DNA of 64,000 nt from Climacium dendroides (Eukaryota > Streptophyta > Bryopsida > Hypnales > Climaciaceae). Below are positions 46,187 to 58,764 of this stretch, one piece after another. Location of the stretch: positions 11,841,489 through 11,905,488 of the forward strand of contig OX467090.1 of NCBI GenBank assembly GCA_950106755.1. Direction: 5' to 3'. Made by a program: the position numbers and the translations under genes. The number at the start of each line of letters is the position of its first letter. The stretch's first letter is position 1. The notes beneath the pieces were generated by a model. The model did not search any database and was not told the origin of the DNA. It saw only the letters and a list, made by a program, of their open reading frames with translations.

Positions 46187-49100
46187 TTAAGGGCCGGCCT
46201 TGCTGGTATTTGATGTCTTATTTGCAAGGCTGGCGCTTTTGAATTTCGCATTCACGCTCCGCAGGTCTACCAGGTCGTTGAAGAGCGTATCAGGTGATTT
46301 TAAAGGCTTGGAAGCTCCAGTCTGTGATGATCCCAAAGCTGAGGATTGGCCGTATGCGCTCCCTCTTTGTTGCATATAAAGACTACCAAAATTGTCACCA
46401 GGACCTGTACCCACAGATCCTAATCGAGACGGTTGACCTAGACTAGAGTGATTCGGGGAGCCGGTATACCCTGTTCCCGGGTACTGTTGCTGCTGACCAG
46501 AATTCCACACTTGCGGGGTGTTACCAGCAGTCCAGGGGTAAGAAGCCTGAGGAGAGCCTTGCCATTGCTGATCTGCCTGAGTCCCTTGCGAGTCCTCTTG
46601 CCACGGGGGCGGAGTTGCAGTCACTGGCTGCGAGTGTGGATAAACATACTGCGGTTGACCCTGCTGCACAGGCTGCGCTGAAACTGACTCCGTTGGTTGA
46701 GATGGCACAAACGAAGTTTGATTACTGGCCACAGGAGCTCTTGGCGACCATGAATTCTCTGGTCGTGTTTCTGCCTGCTGATGGAAACTCTGTGCAGGGT
46801 AAACTGGACTCAAAGCTTCTGTACGAGGAGTCGCCTGAAACGGCGACGAATCAAAAGGGCTCTGGAAATCCTCGGGTGTAGGCAAAGCCAAGAAATCCAC
46901 CTCCTTCTTTTGTTGAGGTTGGTCCGCTACCAGGGATGAAGAACTCGATTCTGACTGACTACTGGGTGGTAAATCACCACTCAGAAGGTCAAGTGTTGCA
47001 TCACGAGGACTTGCACTCGCAGCACTTGAACTCTGAGTAATAGGTCTTTTGCTTGAAGGAGGTGGAGGTAGAGCTGGAAAAATAGTGCGAGCACTGCCCT
47101 TGGGTCTTGTACTGCTCGCCGCTCCTTGGGGTGAGCTTTGAGCTGCTGGTTGAGTCTGCACCCTGCCAGAATAACAAAAAACACTTCAGAATGATGCAGA
47201 ACATAAAAGACCAGCAAGTAAAACGCATTGTATCTTAAGCAAACATGACCAGCAGGTACACCAAATATTCAATACAGTTGACCTCTAAGAGCTACAAAGC
47301 ACAAATATTTAACTGTCTTCAGTACAAACCATGACTTTTTATAAGCCTATGAAAATATGAAACCGGAAATTGCATCTTACTTAGGAGAGAGAACACTAGG
47401 CTCCTCCACCAAAGCCTTTTGAGGCTGAATCTTGCTCTCAGCAGGCGTTTCAGGCAAAGGAGCTCCTGACAAGAAAGCATCATATTTTGCGAGTACTCGC
47501 TGCAAGTCGTCATTCAAAGATAAACCCTGCCGAAGTAATTCCTCATCTCTGCGCATGTAGCACACAGAAGACGACATAGAGTCAACCAAGGCATTTTAAT
47601 ATTCAGACTACAGCACCATGAAAACCAGAAGCCGAGACAACAAAATGGAAGCTAAGATCTACCTGTTATGAATGCCACTTCAAAACCCAAAAACAAGACA
47701 CAAACAGATATCAATGAGCAATGAGATCATACGAAGTATCGTTAACGAGCTGCATAACACGACGCTGGAGAATTCGACATTGATCTACAATCTCCACGAT
47801 AACTTCCTCCTTTGCAGACTGCACATTGGACAGAGGACTTGATTCATAATACAATTTGTGAAAATGAACCCACAGCACCACATTTCAATATCACACTTTC
47901 AAAAAGTATGAAGGGCTAACTGAAAACCCAGAAGGACGTGCACTAAAGCATGGAAAATACTACACCGAGACTGACTAAACAAGGTAAATAATATAATAAA
48001 AACTTGACAAAAGAATAAGAGCAAGATGTCCTGATTCTTTGCAGGAGAATCTGATGCTTTGGCTACACAAGTAGGCATTTGCCAGAAAGAGGCAGGATTC
48101 AAGGCTGTTATCAACTCCATTAGCTACTGGAATGTGGGATCAACATGTAATGATATCCAAACAAACTATACAGTTATCCTCAAAGACAGAGATGCAAACC
48201 ATTCGATCTCGCGGATTCAGTGCAGAAACCATATCGTTGCAAAGCTCCGCCAGGTTTTGTGCATTCTTGATGTCTGCCAAGCTGAGACATAAGCAAATGA
48301 AACTGACTGAGCAAAACGAAAATTAGGATTTACCAAAATTAAAAAGCGTCGAAAATACACGAAGCAAGACCCGAGCATGACAAAGTAGCTTCCAAGCATC
48401 GTAAACAAAAGTTGGCCCAAAAAGCAACCAGGAAAAGTACAAGGTTTGCATTCTAGGATACACTTAAGAACTGCAAAGCTGGCTTAAGTAAAAGATCGAT
48501 CATATTAATATGCTTCATACCTCATTCCAGAAACGTTGGCTGTGTCTTCGGGTCCCATAGCAGGTGGTCCTGAGGACCGTTGACCATGTGGCGATCGACG
48601 AGGACTGGCAATAGGCTGCGATTGAGGAGGGGTGAAAATGGGCACTTGAGGTTCTCCTGCAAGCCTTGGAAATTCAACACCTGCTTTCTGGAATACATAT
48701 CGAAAAAATAGTTATAAGACAGCACGATTTGGCCAAGAAAAATTATTCGGATGAATCTACATTAGAAGCTGGAGAAGATCTCTGATGAAAAACAATTCTT
48801 GGCACCCAGCTGAATGGAATAAGTTTTCTACTGAATAAAGAAAAGCAAAGAGAAGGAACGCCTAGCCAGCAACACCAATAAAATAGGACAGAAACCCAAA
48901 TTAGCAGAAAAACGTACACCCTCTGCCTCGATACAAATCCGTGGTTTCTAGTGGGAAACTGTAGGAGTACCACGGATTTATTTTGAGAAAGAGGGAGTAA
49001 AACATAAAGGAGCAACTCGGTCCTACCAGCAATTCATTGTATGCCAGGTAATACTGTGGATATCGACCACTGGACCCCCCGAAAGCGTCTTTCCACGAGT

Positions 49101-50714
49101 CTATCAAGACTAGCGTTTTATCCCTCACCCGCATATCTGCCTGACAAAACCATGAAGCAACACCAGCCAATACGTCAAATACATAGCATGTCAGATCCAA
49201 AGTCGAAAAATCAACTTGAGCTTCTGAACTCTCTTTTTCAGCTGCAATTTAAAAAAAGCCTTCACCATCCTCCTGCACAAAGTCCTCTCTGCTAGCAATC
49301 CACGAATGGCATGAGGTAAAAAACCTATGCTCCACTAGCAGAGAACCCCCACCCCCGAGGCATCCTAGAACAACAAACTGCGTAACAATTGGCAAAGTTT
49401 ACATTGAAGAAACCCTGCGTAAATGACATCACAATTGGCCAGGTTTGAGGTCCCTAAAGTCAGCCCCCAGAAAGAACTTACTTTTTTCTTTACAAGCTTC
49501 ACCAATTCATGCAGCACGTCTTTCTCGGCCACTTGCTGATGCACATTATCTCCGCAATTCTTTATCAAAGTCTCCAAGACCTACAAAGGAAATATATCCA
49601 GCAGTTCAGCAGCTTTCAAACAGACAAACAGTTTCGCAAGCTTTCCAACTATATACGGCCCAAAGAAGTACGTAAATCCAGATAGCTCCAGCCTTCCCAT
49701 TTTAATAGTAGCTAATTAACAAACTGCGCTATATCATCCCAGCTCCTGGGGGGAATAAAAGAAAGACGAGTACTTTACAAAATCGGTAGATGCCTCTACA
49801 ACAACAAATGCTACAACAAATGAATGCCTCGCAGTAAAGGGAAGATGCAAACCGTGAGTGCCAGAAGCTGAACTTGCGGACTTTTGTTCGTGATCCTTTT
49901 CTTGACAGCCTTTATTACTTCTTTCGCTTGTCTGGAGAATCACACATATCGAGCTAAATCAATCACCATTCTTGACATTGTCGACTAATCCGAACACAAC
50001 ATTCCAGAGCAGTTGACCGCTCACCCTTCTACTACTCAAACAGAGAAAAGACATCAATCACCATAGAGAATCACCACATAGAGCTAAATATTTTGTCAAC
50101 GATTGAGAATGTGGCTTCGCACGAACTGTCATGAGTTCAAGTTTGTGTCCCAAAGAAAACTATGATTTTTAGTCATCTTTCTAAAGACCAGGTCCAAGGC
50201 TATCGAAGCAGCTCCTCAAGAATGTTAAGTGTTGCACCAAAGATTATCGCACGAGAATAATCTCTAAAACAACTCACTCAATTACCCGATTCTACATTCG
50301 CCATTCCCTTTTCCACAAAAGTCGAAGGAACGTTTCAGTTGCATACACACAGAATCCTCAACCAAAACATCAACTCAGTCCAGCTACCAAACTACAAATG
50401 CCAAACACTACAAACCCTGAACTCACTCAAAAACAAACCAAATCTAATCGCCTCAGCGACAACACAGTCGCCCTAAACCCCAAACCGCCAACACAAAACG
50501 CAACAAAGAGTAAGGTCACATAATTCCGGTAGAAATCATCCCCATGCACAACACAATCTCCAATTAGGGTTTCAGAGCAAATCCAGAACCGAATTCAATT
50601 TTCGACTTACGCCGGGTCGTTGTTGATGGCATCGCAGAGGTCCAAGTTGAGCGCCCAGTCGGGTCCGATCAACATGTCACTCGTCGCCTTCTCCACAACC
50701 GAAGTGGCCGACAT
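46187..50714 (-). CDS. TOL: TOM1-like (TOL) protein with VHS and GAT domains
   Basis: TOL proteins act as ESCRT-0 substitutes in plants. They bind ubiquitinated cargo at the plasma membrane and early endosome and pass it to ESCRT for vacuolar degradation. The model has nine exons: 50714-50611, 49931-49853, 49580-49482, 49140-49027, 48687-48521, 48281-48200, 47818-47733, 47548-47381 and 47162-46187. They sum to 1875 nt, 624 residues, all in phase. The VHS domain (~8-140) shows [40 protein letters not shown] and [20 protein letters not shown]. The GAT domain (~188-265) contains [36 protein letters not shown] and [16 protein letters not shown]. Residues 300-624, in one long last exon, are rich in Pro, Gln and Ser, as in TOLs, and end near [11 protein letters not shown]. 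The start is the only ATG before the VHS block. Intron 4 hosts a MITE. Which of the several TOL paralogues it corresponds to cannot be told. Confidence 0.94.
48915..48999. mobile_element. 85 bp Stowaway-like MITE in TOL intron 4
   Basis: The left end TACACCCTCTGCCTCGATAC then AAATCCGTGG pairs with a right end that reads, in reverse complement, TACTCCCTCTTTCTCAAAAT then AAATCCGTGG. The TIRs cover about 30 bp each, leaving a loop of about 25 bp with the family core GGTTTCTAGTGGGAAACTG. A TA lies at both borders. Confidence 0.8.
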
Positions 50715-51214
50715 TCTGTCCAAATCTTCCGCCAAGACCAACCTCCCTTCAAATTCTCTTGCAAATCCTGCTCAAATCCTTCAAAACTCTTGTGCCTGAA
50801 GATCGTCGTTACAAGAAATGCAGCAAAGAAAGCAAGGACACGATCTGGATGGGCCTAAACCTTCGATTTGCGACGACGACGACAACAACAACAACTGCGA
50901 GCGCCTTGCGAAATCGGCAAATGGCCAAGTGTGTGGACTTCCGCGAGCTCTTGGAAACAGAGCATCTAGCTAATAGTGTGGGTCTAAAATAGGGTGAGTT
51001 TGAAATGGTGTGACTTACAGAGTGGGTGGTTTTGGGTTCTAATTTGTTTGAGAAGGAGCGTGGGGAGTGCATCCGGTAGAGTGGTAATTAGTGTGGAATG
51101 AGATTTTAGTGTGAATGTGAATGGTTTGACTTATTCCTAGAATATGAGTCTGCTGCTCGGGAGGTTTCGTTTCATCCGGGAATCAGGGTTTTTCATTTCA
51201 TCATTTTGGGCAGT
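50715..51214. other. TOL leader and promoter region
   Basis: Higher-GC stretch just upstream of TOL with a GAC/AAC triplet run at 50874-50896 (GTC/GTT on the coding strand). It probably includes the 5-prime UTR. No TATA box can be assigned with confidence. Confidence 0.45.
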
Positions 51215-51456
51215 CATCGGGAAAAAGCCCCATTGCTTTAGTACTGCTGCAGTATTGTTTCAATGGGTTTAACAGTATAGTACTCAAAGCATATTGTTGC
51301 AGTATTGCAAAAAGTATTACAACAATATATTTTCAATAGGTGCACTGTAAATTTATTGAAACAATATTGTTTGCAGTATTGCAACAATATACTTTGAGTA
51401 CTATACTGTTAACCCATTGAAACAATACTGCAACAATGGGGGGCTTTTTCCCGATG
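51215..51456. mobile_element. Near-perfect foldback element, 242 bp
   Basis: The arms start CATCGGGAAAAAGCCCC and end in its complement. They pair through GCAGTATTGTTTCAATGGGT, AACAGTATAGTACTCAAAG and ATATTGTTGCA, so about 110 bp of each arm is complementary around a loop of about 25 bp. The words GCAGTATTG and AACAATA also repeat within each arm. No target duplication is obvious. It is either a MITE or a hairpin-RNA locus. Confidence 0.8.
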
Positions 51457-51821
51457 GTGCAGATAGTGAAGTTGACATCCAATGGCATGGATGAAATACG
51501 CAAAATATGGATGAAATTTTTATACTCATTTTATGTTGGTTCTATTCATCCAAAAAAGAGGTATTCCATTGTAGCATGTAGCAATTCTATATATTGTCAA
51601 GTATTCCATTAATAAAAATCATATCACTTTTGAACAAATCTTCAAGTGAATCTTCATTTGAAAAAAAATATTAATAAAAAATGGTTATAAATCTAAAATT
51701 CATATTGATGAATTTATAAATTTTTAAAAATTTCCAATTGGAGGAGAAACTTCACATGATAAACTTATTTCATATCAAATTCAAAAATATCATTTTTATA
51801 TCTAATTTTTACATCAAGAAT

Positions 51822-52255
51822 AAGGTAGAACCACCCATAGTCGACTAGTTAAGGTATTGTAGACATGATTTGGAGTGCTCTGAGGCAAGAAGAAGATTTT
51901 CATAATTGCAAACATAGAAATGAGGAAGATTGCCAAAATTTTGATAATTTTTCACTTTGATATGAAATTATTAGGAATTATAGAAGGTGCCAGAGGGCTT
52001 GGATCCATGTCCAAACTGTGGAGTCATACAAAATTGCTCAATTAGAGAGATTTTTTCATGTTAACTTAGGCATAAAAATGAGACACATGTGTCATACAAT
52101 TTGGTAATGAGAATGCCATGTGTCATGTCATCCAACTGAGAAGCTTTATTAAACCATTCCCCCCCAAATTTGAAATGAATGTCAACCTCTGCTACATTTC
52201 TCCCACTCTACTAGTTGGTAATGAGGTACTAGTTAGTAATGGGTGGTTCTACCTT
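51822..52255. mobile_element. 434 bp element with perfect 17 bp TIR
   Basis: AAGGTAGAACCACCCAT at 51822-51838 pairs exactly with ATGGGTGGTTCTACCTT at 52239-52255. A single copy of the same end (GGTGGTTCTACCTTAAAA) lies at 33672. The interior is non-coding. The element at 38101 also starts with GGTAG next to TTAA, so a loose relationship is possible. Confidence 0.7.
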
Positions 52256-52443
52256 AAATAGCAAAAAGCGGCCAAAATATACTACAAAGGGAATTTGCGG
52301 ATTAAGCACCTTCTTCTTTAAAAAAAGCAATAATACCACAATGAGGAAATTTATAAAACTATTTATTGGAAATGTACTCAAACAACTTCCCCCAAAAGGT
52401 AAATGAAAAAATGATTTTATTTTCATTCTTTCAATCTTAGGTC

Positions 52444-52502
52444 AAGTCATCCAAGTGGACACTTAGTATCAGGTGAAGTCATCCAAGTGGACACTTAGTA
52501 TC
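52444..52502. repeat. 32 bp unit, two tandem copies
   Basis: AAGTCATCCAAGTGGACACT then TAGTATC is present twice with a period of 32 bp. Confidence 0.9.
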
Positions 52503-54160
52503 CACAACACAGTAAAAGGTTAATTAAGAGCGGGTGACATTCTATCACTATCCTCTCAAAAGAGATAGATGATACATTGTAGATGATTTTGCAAGTGAAA
52601 ATATAGAGGTGAATCAACAACAATTCAAATACTTAATATTACATGTTTCAAATAGGCATTCCTCAAAGAATAAGGTGGGTACACCAAAAATCACACCCTA
52701 CCAAAAAACACCATCCTCTCTATATGTACATCTCCAAAATCAACATGTACATATGTTGAAAAAACAATTTTAGAACATCTACCAAAAAATACTTTGACTC
52801 TTCATAATTTTTATATATGGGATCCAAATATGTTGTGGTCTTTGGTGTGTTGAAGCCTCTTTTCACTTGACAACAAGAAAATCAATAAAAAATTTGACTA
52901 GTTTAATAATAATAATTAGGCACAATAGTAAAAAGTGGTAATTTTGGAGGTACTGGTACCTACCTTACATCATCTTCTCCCTCATAAAAGTTTGTAAATC
53001 CTATGAATGATCCTTAATTTGAATTAAAGTATGGTGCTCTAAAATCAACCACTAACATAAAGGTATGTTTTTTTTTCAATGTACCAACAATGTACATTTC
53101 AAGAAGTGGTCATTTTCAATGACCATTGCATTTCAACTTCAAAAATTTGTAACTAATTCCACAAAGGTCCCAAAAATACAAAATGGCTTGGATTTGATGC
53201 CAATTCCCTTTTCCTTCCTACAAAAATTTACTGAAAATTCTTTCAAGGAGTTTAACTTCCCCAAAAATACACTCAACTTTTAAAAGGTAGCTTCAATAAG
53301 AGCAACCACTAATAAGGCTTCTTTTTTTCGTTCCTTAGAGCCAAAGTTTATCATCGATACACAAATTCAATATATAAAGGTATGTTTGCTCCTGGAGTTA
53401 GGTGATGTTTGCAATGTGAATTTGGTCCAAAAGTAGATCTAAATTTGTTCCTAAGACCCTCAATAAGAACACTCTTTTTAATACCAAGTGCAAACATACC
53501 TTTAAATTATGTACAATTGTACAAACACATGTATTTTCTGGTACTCCTGGTACTGAGAGAGCATGCTAGAATAATTTTACATGTTGGTGTCACCCTGAAT
53601 CCTGCAAATTGATCTAAAGAAACTGAGTATTGTTGCACCTTCACTAGGGAATCAACATTCAACCCAACTTCAGGTTTAGAAAACCAACCACCTGAACACA
53701 GTCCGGGGAGATTTTTAACTTAACTGGCTAAAATCCTACATTTTCTTGGACCAACCGGTTGTTTGAAGAATTCTCTCAGCTAGGCCTTTATAAAATAGAG
53801 AATATTCTATGATTTTCTTCTTAATGATCGGTTTTTTTCCGAAGATTTTGAAAATTTTAATAATAATTATAATAACCTCGTGAATTCAAATTAACAAGGT
53901 AACGTCGCTGCCGATGGATGACAGAGAATGCTTCTATTAAAGACAGATTGAAGTGCAGATGTGCATCCATTGGAATTTGTTATGAAAAGGGGAGGGGTAT
54001 TGCACAATAGTTTGACCTCCAATGAGTGCTCTTGGTTTTTTTTAAGCAAATGTTTCACATGGTATAAAAAAGGATGATTTGTAGGGTGACCAGTCCCGGC
54101 TTTGCAGGGTTAATCATGCGTGCTTCAAACCCAAAACAATGACCTACAAAGAGCACAAAA
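52503..54160. other. Intergenic DNA, nothing recognised
   Basis: AT-rich, short frames only. TATAAAGGTATGTTTG near 53375 and CAAACATACCTTTAAATTAT near 53490 form a short inverted pair. Confidence 0.5.
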
Positions 54161-54161
54161 G

Positions 54162-55262
54162 CACATCACTAGCTGGCTTGACAGTTGACACCAACGTACT
54201 TGTACTAGAATTTGAAGGGGTTAGCAACGAGTATCAGAGAACGTTTTTAGCTGTATGCAACGTTTTGGAACATGCTTAAGTAAACATGCAACATTTTGAA
54301 CATTTTGAACAAATAGCATCCTAATAATACATATTTTAGTGCGTTGGAATCCCCTCAAAATGGGAACTTGTTGAACTGAATAGAGTGGAATCTCAAGAGT
54401 TTACACGACCAATCAATGGTGAGTTGATCCAGATCAATGACAAATTTCTGTAACTACGTCGTGATTACCAGACTATCTAGCCTAACAATTTGCTCTTGGG
54501 GATCGATTGAAACCAAGAAATATATCAATCCGTTTGATGGTGGGGGTGGTGCAGTCACGCAAGTACAATGTAATGCAATTCTGAGGTCGATCAGGAGAAG
54601 GAAACGTACAAAGAATGATGGAGAAAAATACAAGGAGCTAGAGTAATACAAAGTCTTTGGAAATAAGTGAGTGAAGGGATAGATCTCCAATGACAAGTTG
54701 CGGACGAAGAGATTACCATTTTGTGCTGCTTGACTGGCAATTTGTTGGTGTAAGTGGTCCCGTGGTCCATGTGTTAATGTCGGTGTGATATCAAGTCAAG
54801 TTGGATACAATCGGCACTGAGTGATATCTTTATGAAAAAACCTAAGTGAAGTCCGTAAAATTTGGCTACTGGTTTTAAATTGCAGGAGGAATCTGGCTAT
54901 CTTCTAAGAAAATCTTAAATTTTCCTTTACAAGAAATAGCCTTTGTGTTTCTCTATACCAAAGTAGCGAAGATTCGTGCAAACAAAACACTGCACACATA
55001 AAACGCGTTCCTTGCAGAGAAAACTTACTGGAAAGTGAGCTTGCCTGTTTACAGACTTACTGCGTCCGCCTCCTTTGAATCAGTCGGTTGTATTCGCATG
55101 AACTTGGAATCAGTGTCATGGTAGTGGACCTGGTGGGAGACTGGATCCCACTTGCTCCATGTTGACTTGTGGAATCCGACAGTTGGAAAGTTCCCAAACA
55201 GTGCAATTGAACGCGGTGTTGGAGGGACAAGAGAGGCAAGTTTTAGTCTAAAACAACTCTGG
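54162..55262 (-). CDS. Doubtful gene, possible exon(s) only
   Basis: A minus-strand frame of about 60 residues (about 55262-55069) reads protein-like (LVPPTPRSIALFGNFPTVGF, HKSTWSKWDPVSHQVHYH, FMRIQPTDSKEADA). It ends exactly at GTAAGTCT, a strong donor, and is preceded by a TTTTAG acceptor. A candidate terminal exon near 54200-54163 follows TTCAAATTCTAG and reads YKYVGVNCQAS before a stop. Middle exons could not be joined. I do not recognise the family. It may be a real small gene, a decayed gene, or chance splice signals. Local GC is higher than the flanks. Confidence 0.25.
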
Positions 55263-55716
55263 CAGCATACTGCACTTAAAAAAAAAGTCATCTCAACAGA
55301 AAATATACCACTCCCAACTTATGACCAACCATTACTCCAGTATTTCATACTTTTAAGGCCCAAGCAACCATAAATGGGTTGCTTTTACTAAAGAAATTTC
55401 ATACATGGATCCTCAAAGGTTTAACCAACACAACATTGTGTAAAACTGTGCGCAGCAAATAACAAATTAAGATCAAATACAAGCTCTAAGAGACCAAATC
55501 TGTTCGCACAAGTAAGCAAACACCGAAGGCTGAAAATCCAGAAAGAATCTCGTGATAATTTTGAAAATATTTACATGGCAAGTAAACTCATAAAGATCAA
55601 TCTTTCCAGAGCACTAACAAGATAAAATCACATGCGAGAACATCTCTGAAGTAAAGTACAAAACTCTCAGGCAGACGAAGAGTCTGTGTGTAAAGTGTAG
55701 GAATGTGGAGTCTCTC

Positions 55717-58700
55717 TTACATGGTCTCCTCATCCTTGGCCGCTAGCACGAGCTTCTTCAAAATGGCCTCCGTTGTAAAATGAGCGTTTTCCACCGCCTT
55801 GGACACTTTCGTCCACCTCTCTCCATGCCGAGGATCGGCTGCTGCACACCTCTGTAACACATCATGGTGCACTTCCTCACTAGAGTGTTGCAGCTCGAAC
55901 TTGTACAGCTGAGCCCAGAAGTCTCCAATGTCGGGAGCCAAAGTCACCGCCCGGTTCAACCAGCTCCTTGCCTTGTCCACCTTCCGGTCCTGCCAAAACA
56001 ACTTCGCCACAGCTGCGATGACGAAGGGGTCCTGGTCACAGCGTTTCAAGGCGTCCACGCTCTTGGACTTGCGTTGAGGTCGAGGAGCCATATCAATAGC
56101 TTCGGCCCACAGACGACCACTGGTAGGACAATCTTGCAAAGCCTTGGCCATGAGGGACTCGGCTTCCTTCTTGTTTCCGGCATGAGCCTCCACACGAATG
56201 GCAGCCAGCCAGAGCTCCGGATTGTGAGTATTCTTGAGCCTGGCCTTGTTAAGAACGGCTCGCGCTTTACTCAGCCCTCCCACTCTCTCCTCCAAGGCAG
56301 CTGCAGACAGCCAAAGTGGAGTACTGTGGGGACAATTCTTCAACGCTCGCTCATAGGTTTCGCGTGCAGCTTCAGGCTGCCCGATGCGATCCTTGAGCTG
56401 GCCTAGCATGAGCCACAGCTTGTGGAATTGGGGAAACCTCTCCAGACCTTCCTCTAACAACTCCTTCTCCTTGTCCACATTGCCAATCTCACGCTCCACA
56501 ATCGCGGACTTCATCCAGACACGCTCCGTGCCTCCTCGCTCTCGGGCCTTCGCCAACAGCATCCGAGCCCTCTCAGGCTCATGATTCTCAAACTCCAGCT
56601 TAAATGCAGCCAACCAAATCTCCTCCGAATTCGGAATTGCAGCATAAGCCTCCTGGAGGATGGCACGCGCCGAGGGAACATCGCCAGCTAACCACTTCTC
56701 CTTGGCACCCATGAGCCACAGCACTTCAGCCTGCGGGCAATATCCCACAGCCTTCTTGAGCATGGCGTCCAGCGATTCGCGCGTTCCGTGACTCTTTTCC
56801 AATTGCGCAGCTTTCAACCAAACACTCTTTTTGCCAGGGAAGGATGTCAATGCATGAGCGTAGATTGCACGGGCCGTTTCCACGGAGCCACGTTTCTTGC
56901 ACTCGTCTGCATCTGCCACCCACGTTCTCTTCCTGTCCTCCTCTTCAACTCCAATGCCAATGGTGGAGTTCACAATTGCTTGGCAAGTAATCACCGACCC
57001 CGCACGCTCTGCTGCTTCCGCCTCCTTCATCCAGGCCTCTCTATCAATCGAAACATTATCCCGTTGCAGCGTCCGGATAGCTCTGTCAATAATACGTGCC
57101 ACCATCGCTGTGTTCCGGTTCGCTTCTTCCAGTTTCGCCGCAGTGATCCAGATACTTGTCTCCGTGGGTAACACCTCACGCGCCTTATTCAGAACCCGCT
57201 TTGCATTGTCATAAGTCTCCAGGCGCGCCAGAGCCAACCAAAGCTCCACATGCAGAGGACAACATTCAACAGCTCGCGAGAGGAGAATCCGTGCATCATC
57301 CTCTTTCGCAAGCTCCACAACGGCTTTCCAAATCCTCACAGAGTCTGGGATATGCTCAAGCGCTTTCCGCAGCACCCGCGACTTGCTGATGTCATCGCCC
57401 TCCAGCTTGGAAGCTTGCATCCACAGCTTCACGGAGTTCGGAATCGCCTTCACTCCCTGCGCCAACACAGCTTTCGCAGTCTTGGGAGTCGCCAATCGGC
57501 AAGCCTCCAGCCACACATCCTCGTTCTGAGGACACTCCTCACACCCTTGCTGAATGAAATTCCTCGCAGCAGCAATCTTTCCAGCCACTTCTTCCAACCG
57601 TGCAGCAGCAATCCAACCCGGGCCATGCTTGGGGTTGGTCTGGATCACAGACTTCAGCAACAGTCTTGCCTTCTTGATATCCGAAATCTCCGCGTCACTA
57701 TTGATCTTCATACTCTTCAAATCAGTGAGATATCCCTTAGGATCCACCACAGTCAACCCAGTCACAGAGTCAGAGAGACGATCCAGTTTCAATGACAACA
57801 CAGTCCCTCTCCCCTCTCCCACAGCTGTAAGATCTGTCACAGGAGTCTGTCCATACGGGGTCTCCACACCAGCAGCTCGTGACCGCGGGTCCAGAGCAGT
57901 TGCATGCTCATGCTCCTGCTTTGCTCTCTCAAACAAAGTGTCAGGTGGAGGGACGAAGCTTTCAAACCGTTTCTTCTTATTGCGCAAAGAGTAGTCTCCA
58001 ATTTCAGGAATACTATCCCACTCAGTCGCTGACAACGTCACCAGCTTCCGCTTCAAATCAGCAAACTGCTCTGTAATTTTAGGGTTAGAAGCTCGATACT
58101 TCTCGATTTCTTTCTTCAATCGCGCTTCTCGCCGGTCCTTCCGACGAGAGTCCATGCGCTTGTCAATATCCTCCCACACAGCATCAGCCTCCTTGTCGTC
58201 TTCATCGTACTCCCCAGAAGCAAACAACCCCACGTCGTTCCCTTCAAACTCATCAAACTTCTGATTCTCGTCGTACCCTTTCTCCTCGGCTTCTTCCTCC
58301 TCTTCGTCACCTCCTTTCCCCCGCCCACGTCCGGCTCCAGGAGGGGCCGCTGCAGCGCCTCCAATTGTAGTTGCAGTTCTGTCAGGCAAATCGGGAGCAG
58401 CTCGTGCAGGTCCAATATCAGAACGGGTGGTAAAACCCGTAGCACCACGTCCCAATCCGGCAACGTAATTCGCTGGAGGTCGCAAGTTCGAAAAATCCAA
58501 CCGCGGCTTGGGCACCACGGGGGCTTGCATCCCACCTCGCAGTTTCCCTGTGAGATGCAGAGTGGCACCGCTGGTAACGCCATAGCTTTCAAGCAGAGGA
58601 GAAGCCTCGGTTAGCTGCTTGTTCAGATACGAAATACCAAAGTGACGAACGGGGATATGCTCTCGCGCTTCAACTTCCGCCTTCAGCGCTTGCACAGTGG

Positions 58701-58764
58701 GAGCCTCTTCCGACAAGAATAGCGAGAGAGTCCTCCCCGAGAGGTTCCGGACAAACAGATGCAT
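55717..58764 (-). CDS. STA1: Pre-mRNA splicing factor PRP6 / STABILIZED1
   Basis: PRP6 bridges U5 and U4/U6 in the tri-snRNP. The Arabidopsis orthologue STA1 is needed for splicing, transcript stability and stress response. The coding region is a single uninterrupted frame of 1015 residues, close to the family size. Residues 1-80 form a ubiquitin-like domain ([17 protein letters not shown] to LTGKLRGG). Residues ~85-260 are the PRP1_N region, with an acidic stretch ([15 protein letters not shown]), [36 protein letters not shown] and [12 protein letters not shown]. From ~365 to the end come a dozen or more HAT/TPR repeats (W.. A..L E patterns such as [43 protein letters not shown]). The last residues, AKDEETM, precede the stop. 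The start is the first ATG of the frame. A probable 5-prime UTR intron ends just before it. Gene GC is far above the flanks. Confidence 0.97.
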   Translation of the reverse strand: MHLFVRNLSGRTLSLFLSEEAPTVQALKAEVEAREHIPVRHFGISYLNKQLTEASPLLESYGVTSGATLHLTGKLRGGMQAPVVPKPRLDFSNLRPPANYVAGLGRGATGFTTRSDIGPARAAPDLPDRTATTIGGAAAAPPGAGRGRGKGGDEEEEEAEEKGYDENQKFDEFEGNDVGLFASGEYDEDDKEADAVWEDIDKRMDSRRKDRREARLKKEIEKYRASNPKITEQFADLKRKLVTLSATEWDSIPEIGDYSLRNKKKRFESFVPPPDTLFERAKQEHEHATALDPRSRAAGVETPYGQTPVTDLTAVGEGRGTVLSLKLDRLSDSVTGLTVVDPKGYLTDLKSMKINSDAEISDIKKARLLLKSVIQTNPKHGPGWIAAARLEEVAGKIAAARNFIQQGCEECPQNEDVWLEACRLATPKTAKAVLAQGVKAIPNSVKLWMQASKLEGDDISKSRVLRKALEHIPDSVRIWKAVVELAKEDDARILLSRAVECCPLHVELWLALARLETYDNAKRVLNKAREVLPTETSIWITAAKLEEANRNTAMVARIIDRAIRTLQRDNVSIDREAWMKEAEAAERAGSVITCQAIVNSTIGIGVEEEDRKRTWVADADECKKRGSVETARAIYAHALTSFPGKKSVWLKAAQLEKSHGTRESLDAMLKKAVGYCPQAEVLWLMGAKEKWLAGDVPSARAILQEAYAAIPNSEEIWLAAFKLEFENHEPERARMLLAKARERGGTERVWMKSAIVEREIGNVDKEKELLEEGLERFPQFHKLWLMLGQLKDRIGQPEAARETYERALKNCPHSTPLWLSAAALEERVGGLSKARAVLNKARLKNTHNPELWLAAIRVEAHAGNKKEAESLMAKALQDCPTSGRLWAEAIDMAPRPQRKSKSVDALKRCDQDPFVIAAVAKLFWQDRKVDKARSWLNRAVTLAPDIGDFWAQLYKFELQHSSEEVHHDVLQRCAAADPRHGERWTKVSKAVENAHFTTEAILKKLVLAAKDEETM

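Noticed and set aside
55864..58076. Several long plus-strand frames (up to 181 codons)
   Set aside because: All are antisense shadows of the PRP6/STA1 coding region.
58116..58592. 158-codon minus-strand frame
   Set aside because: Out-of-frame shadow of the N-terminal third of PRP6.
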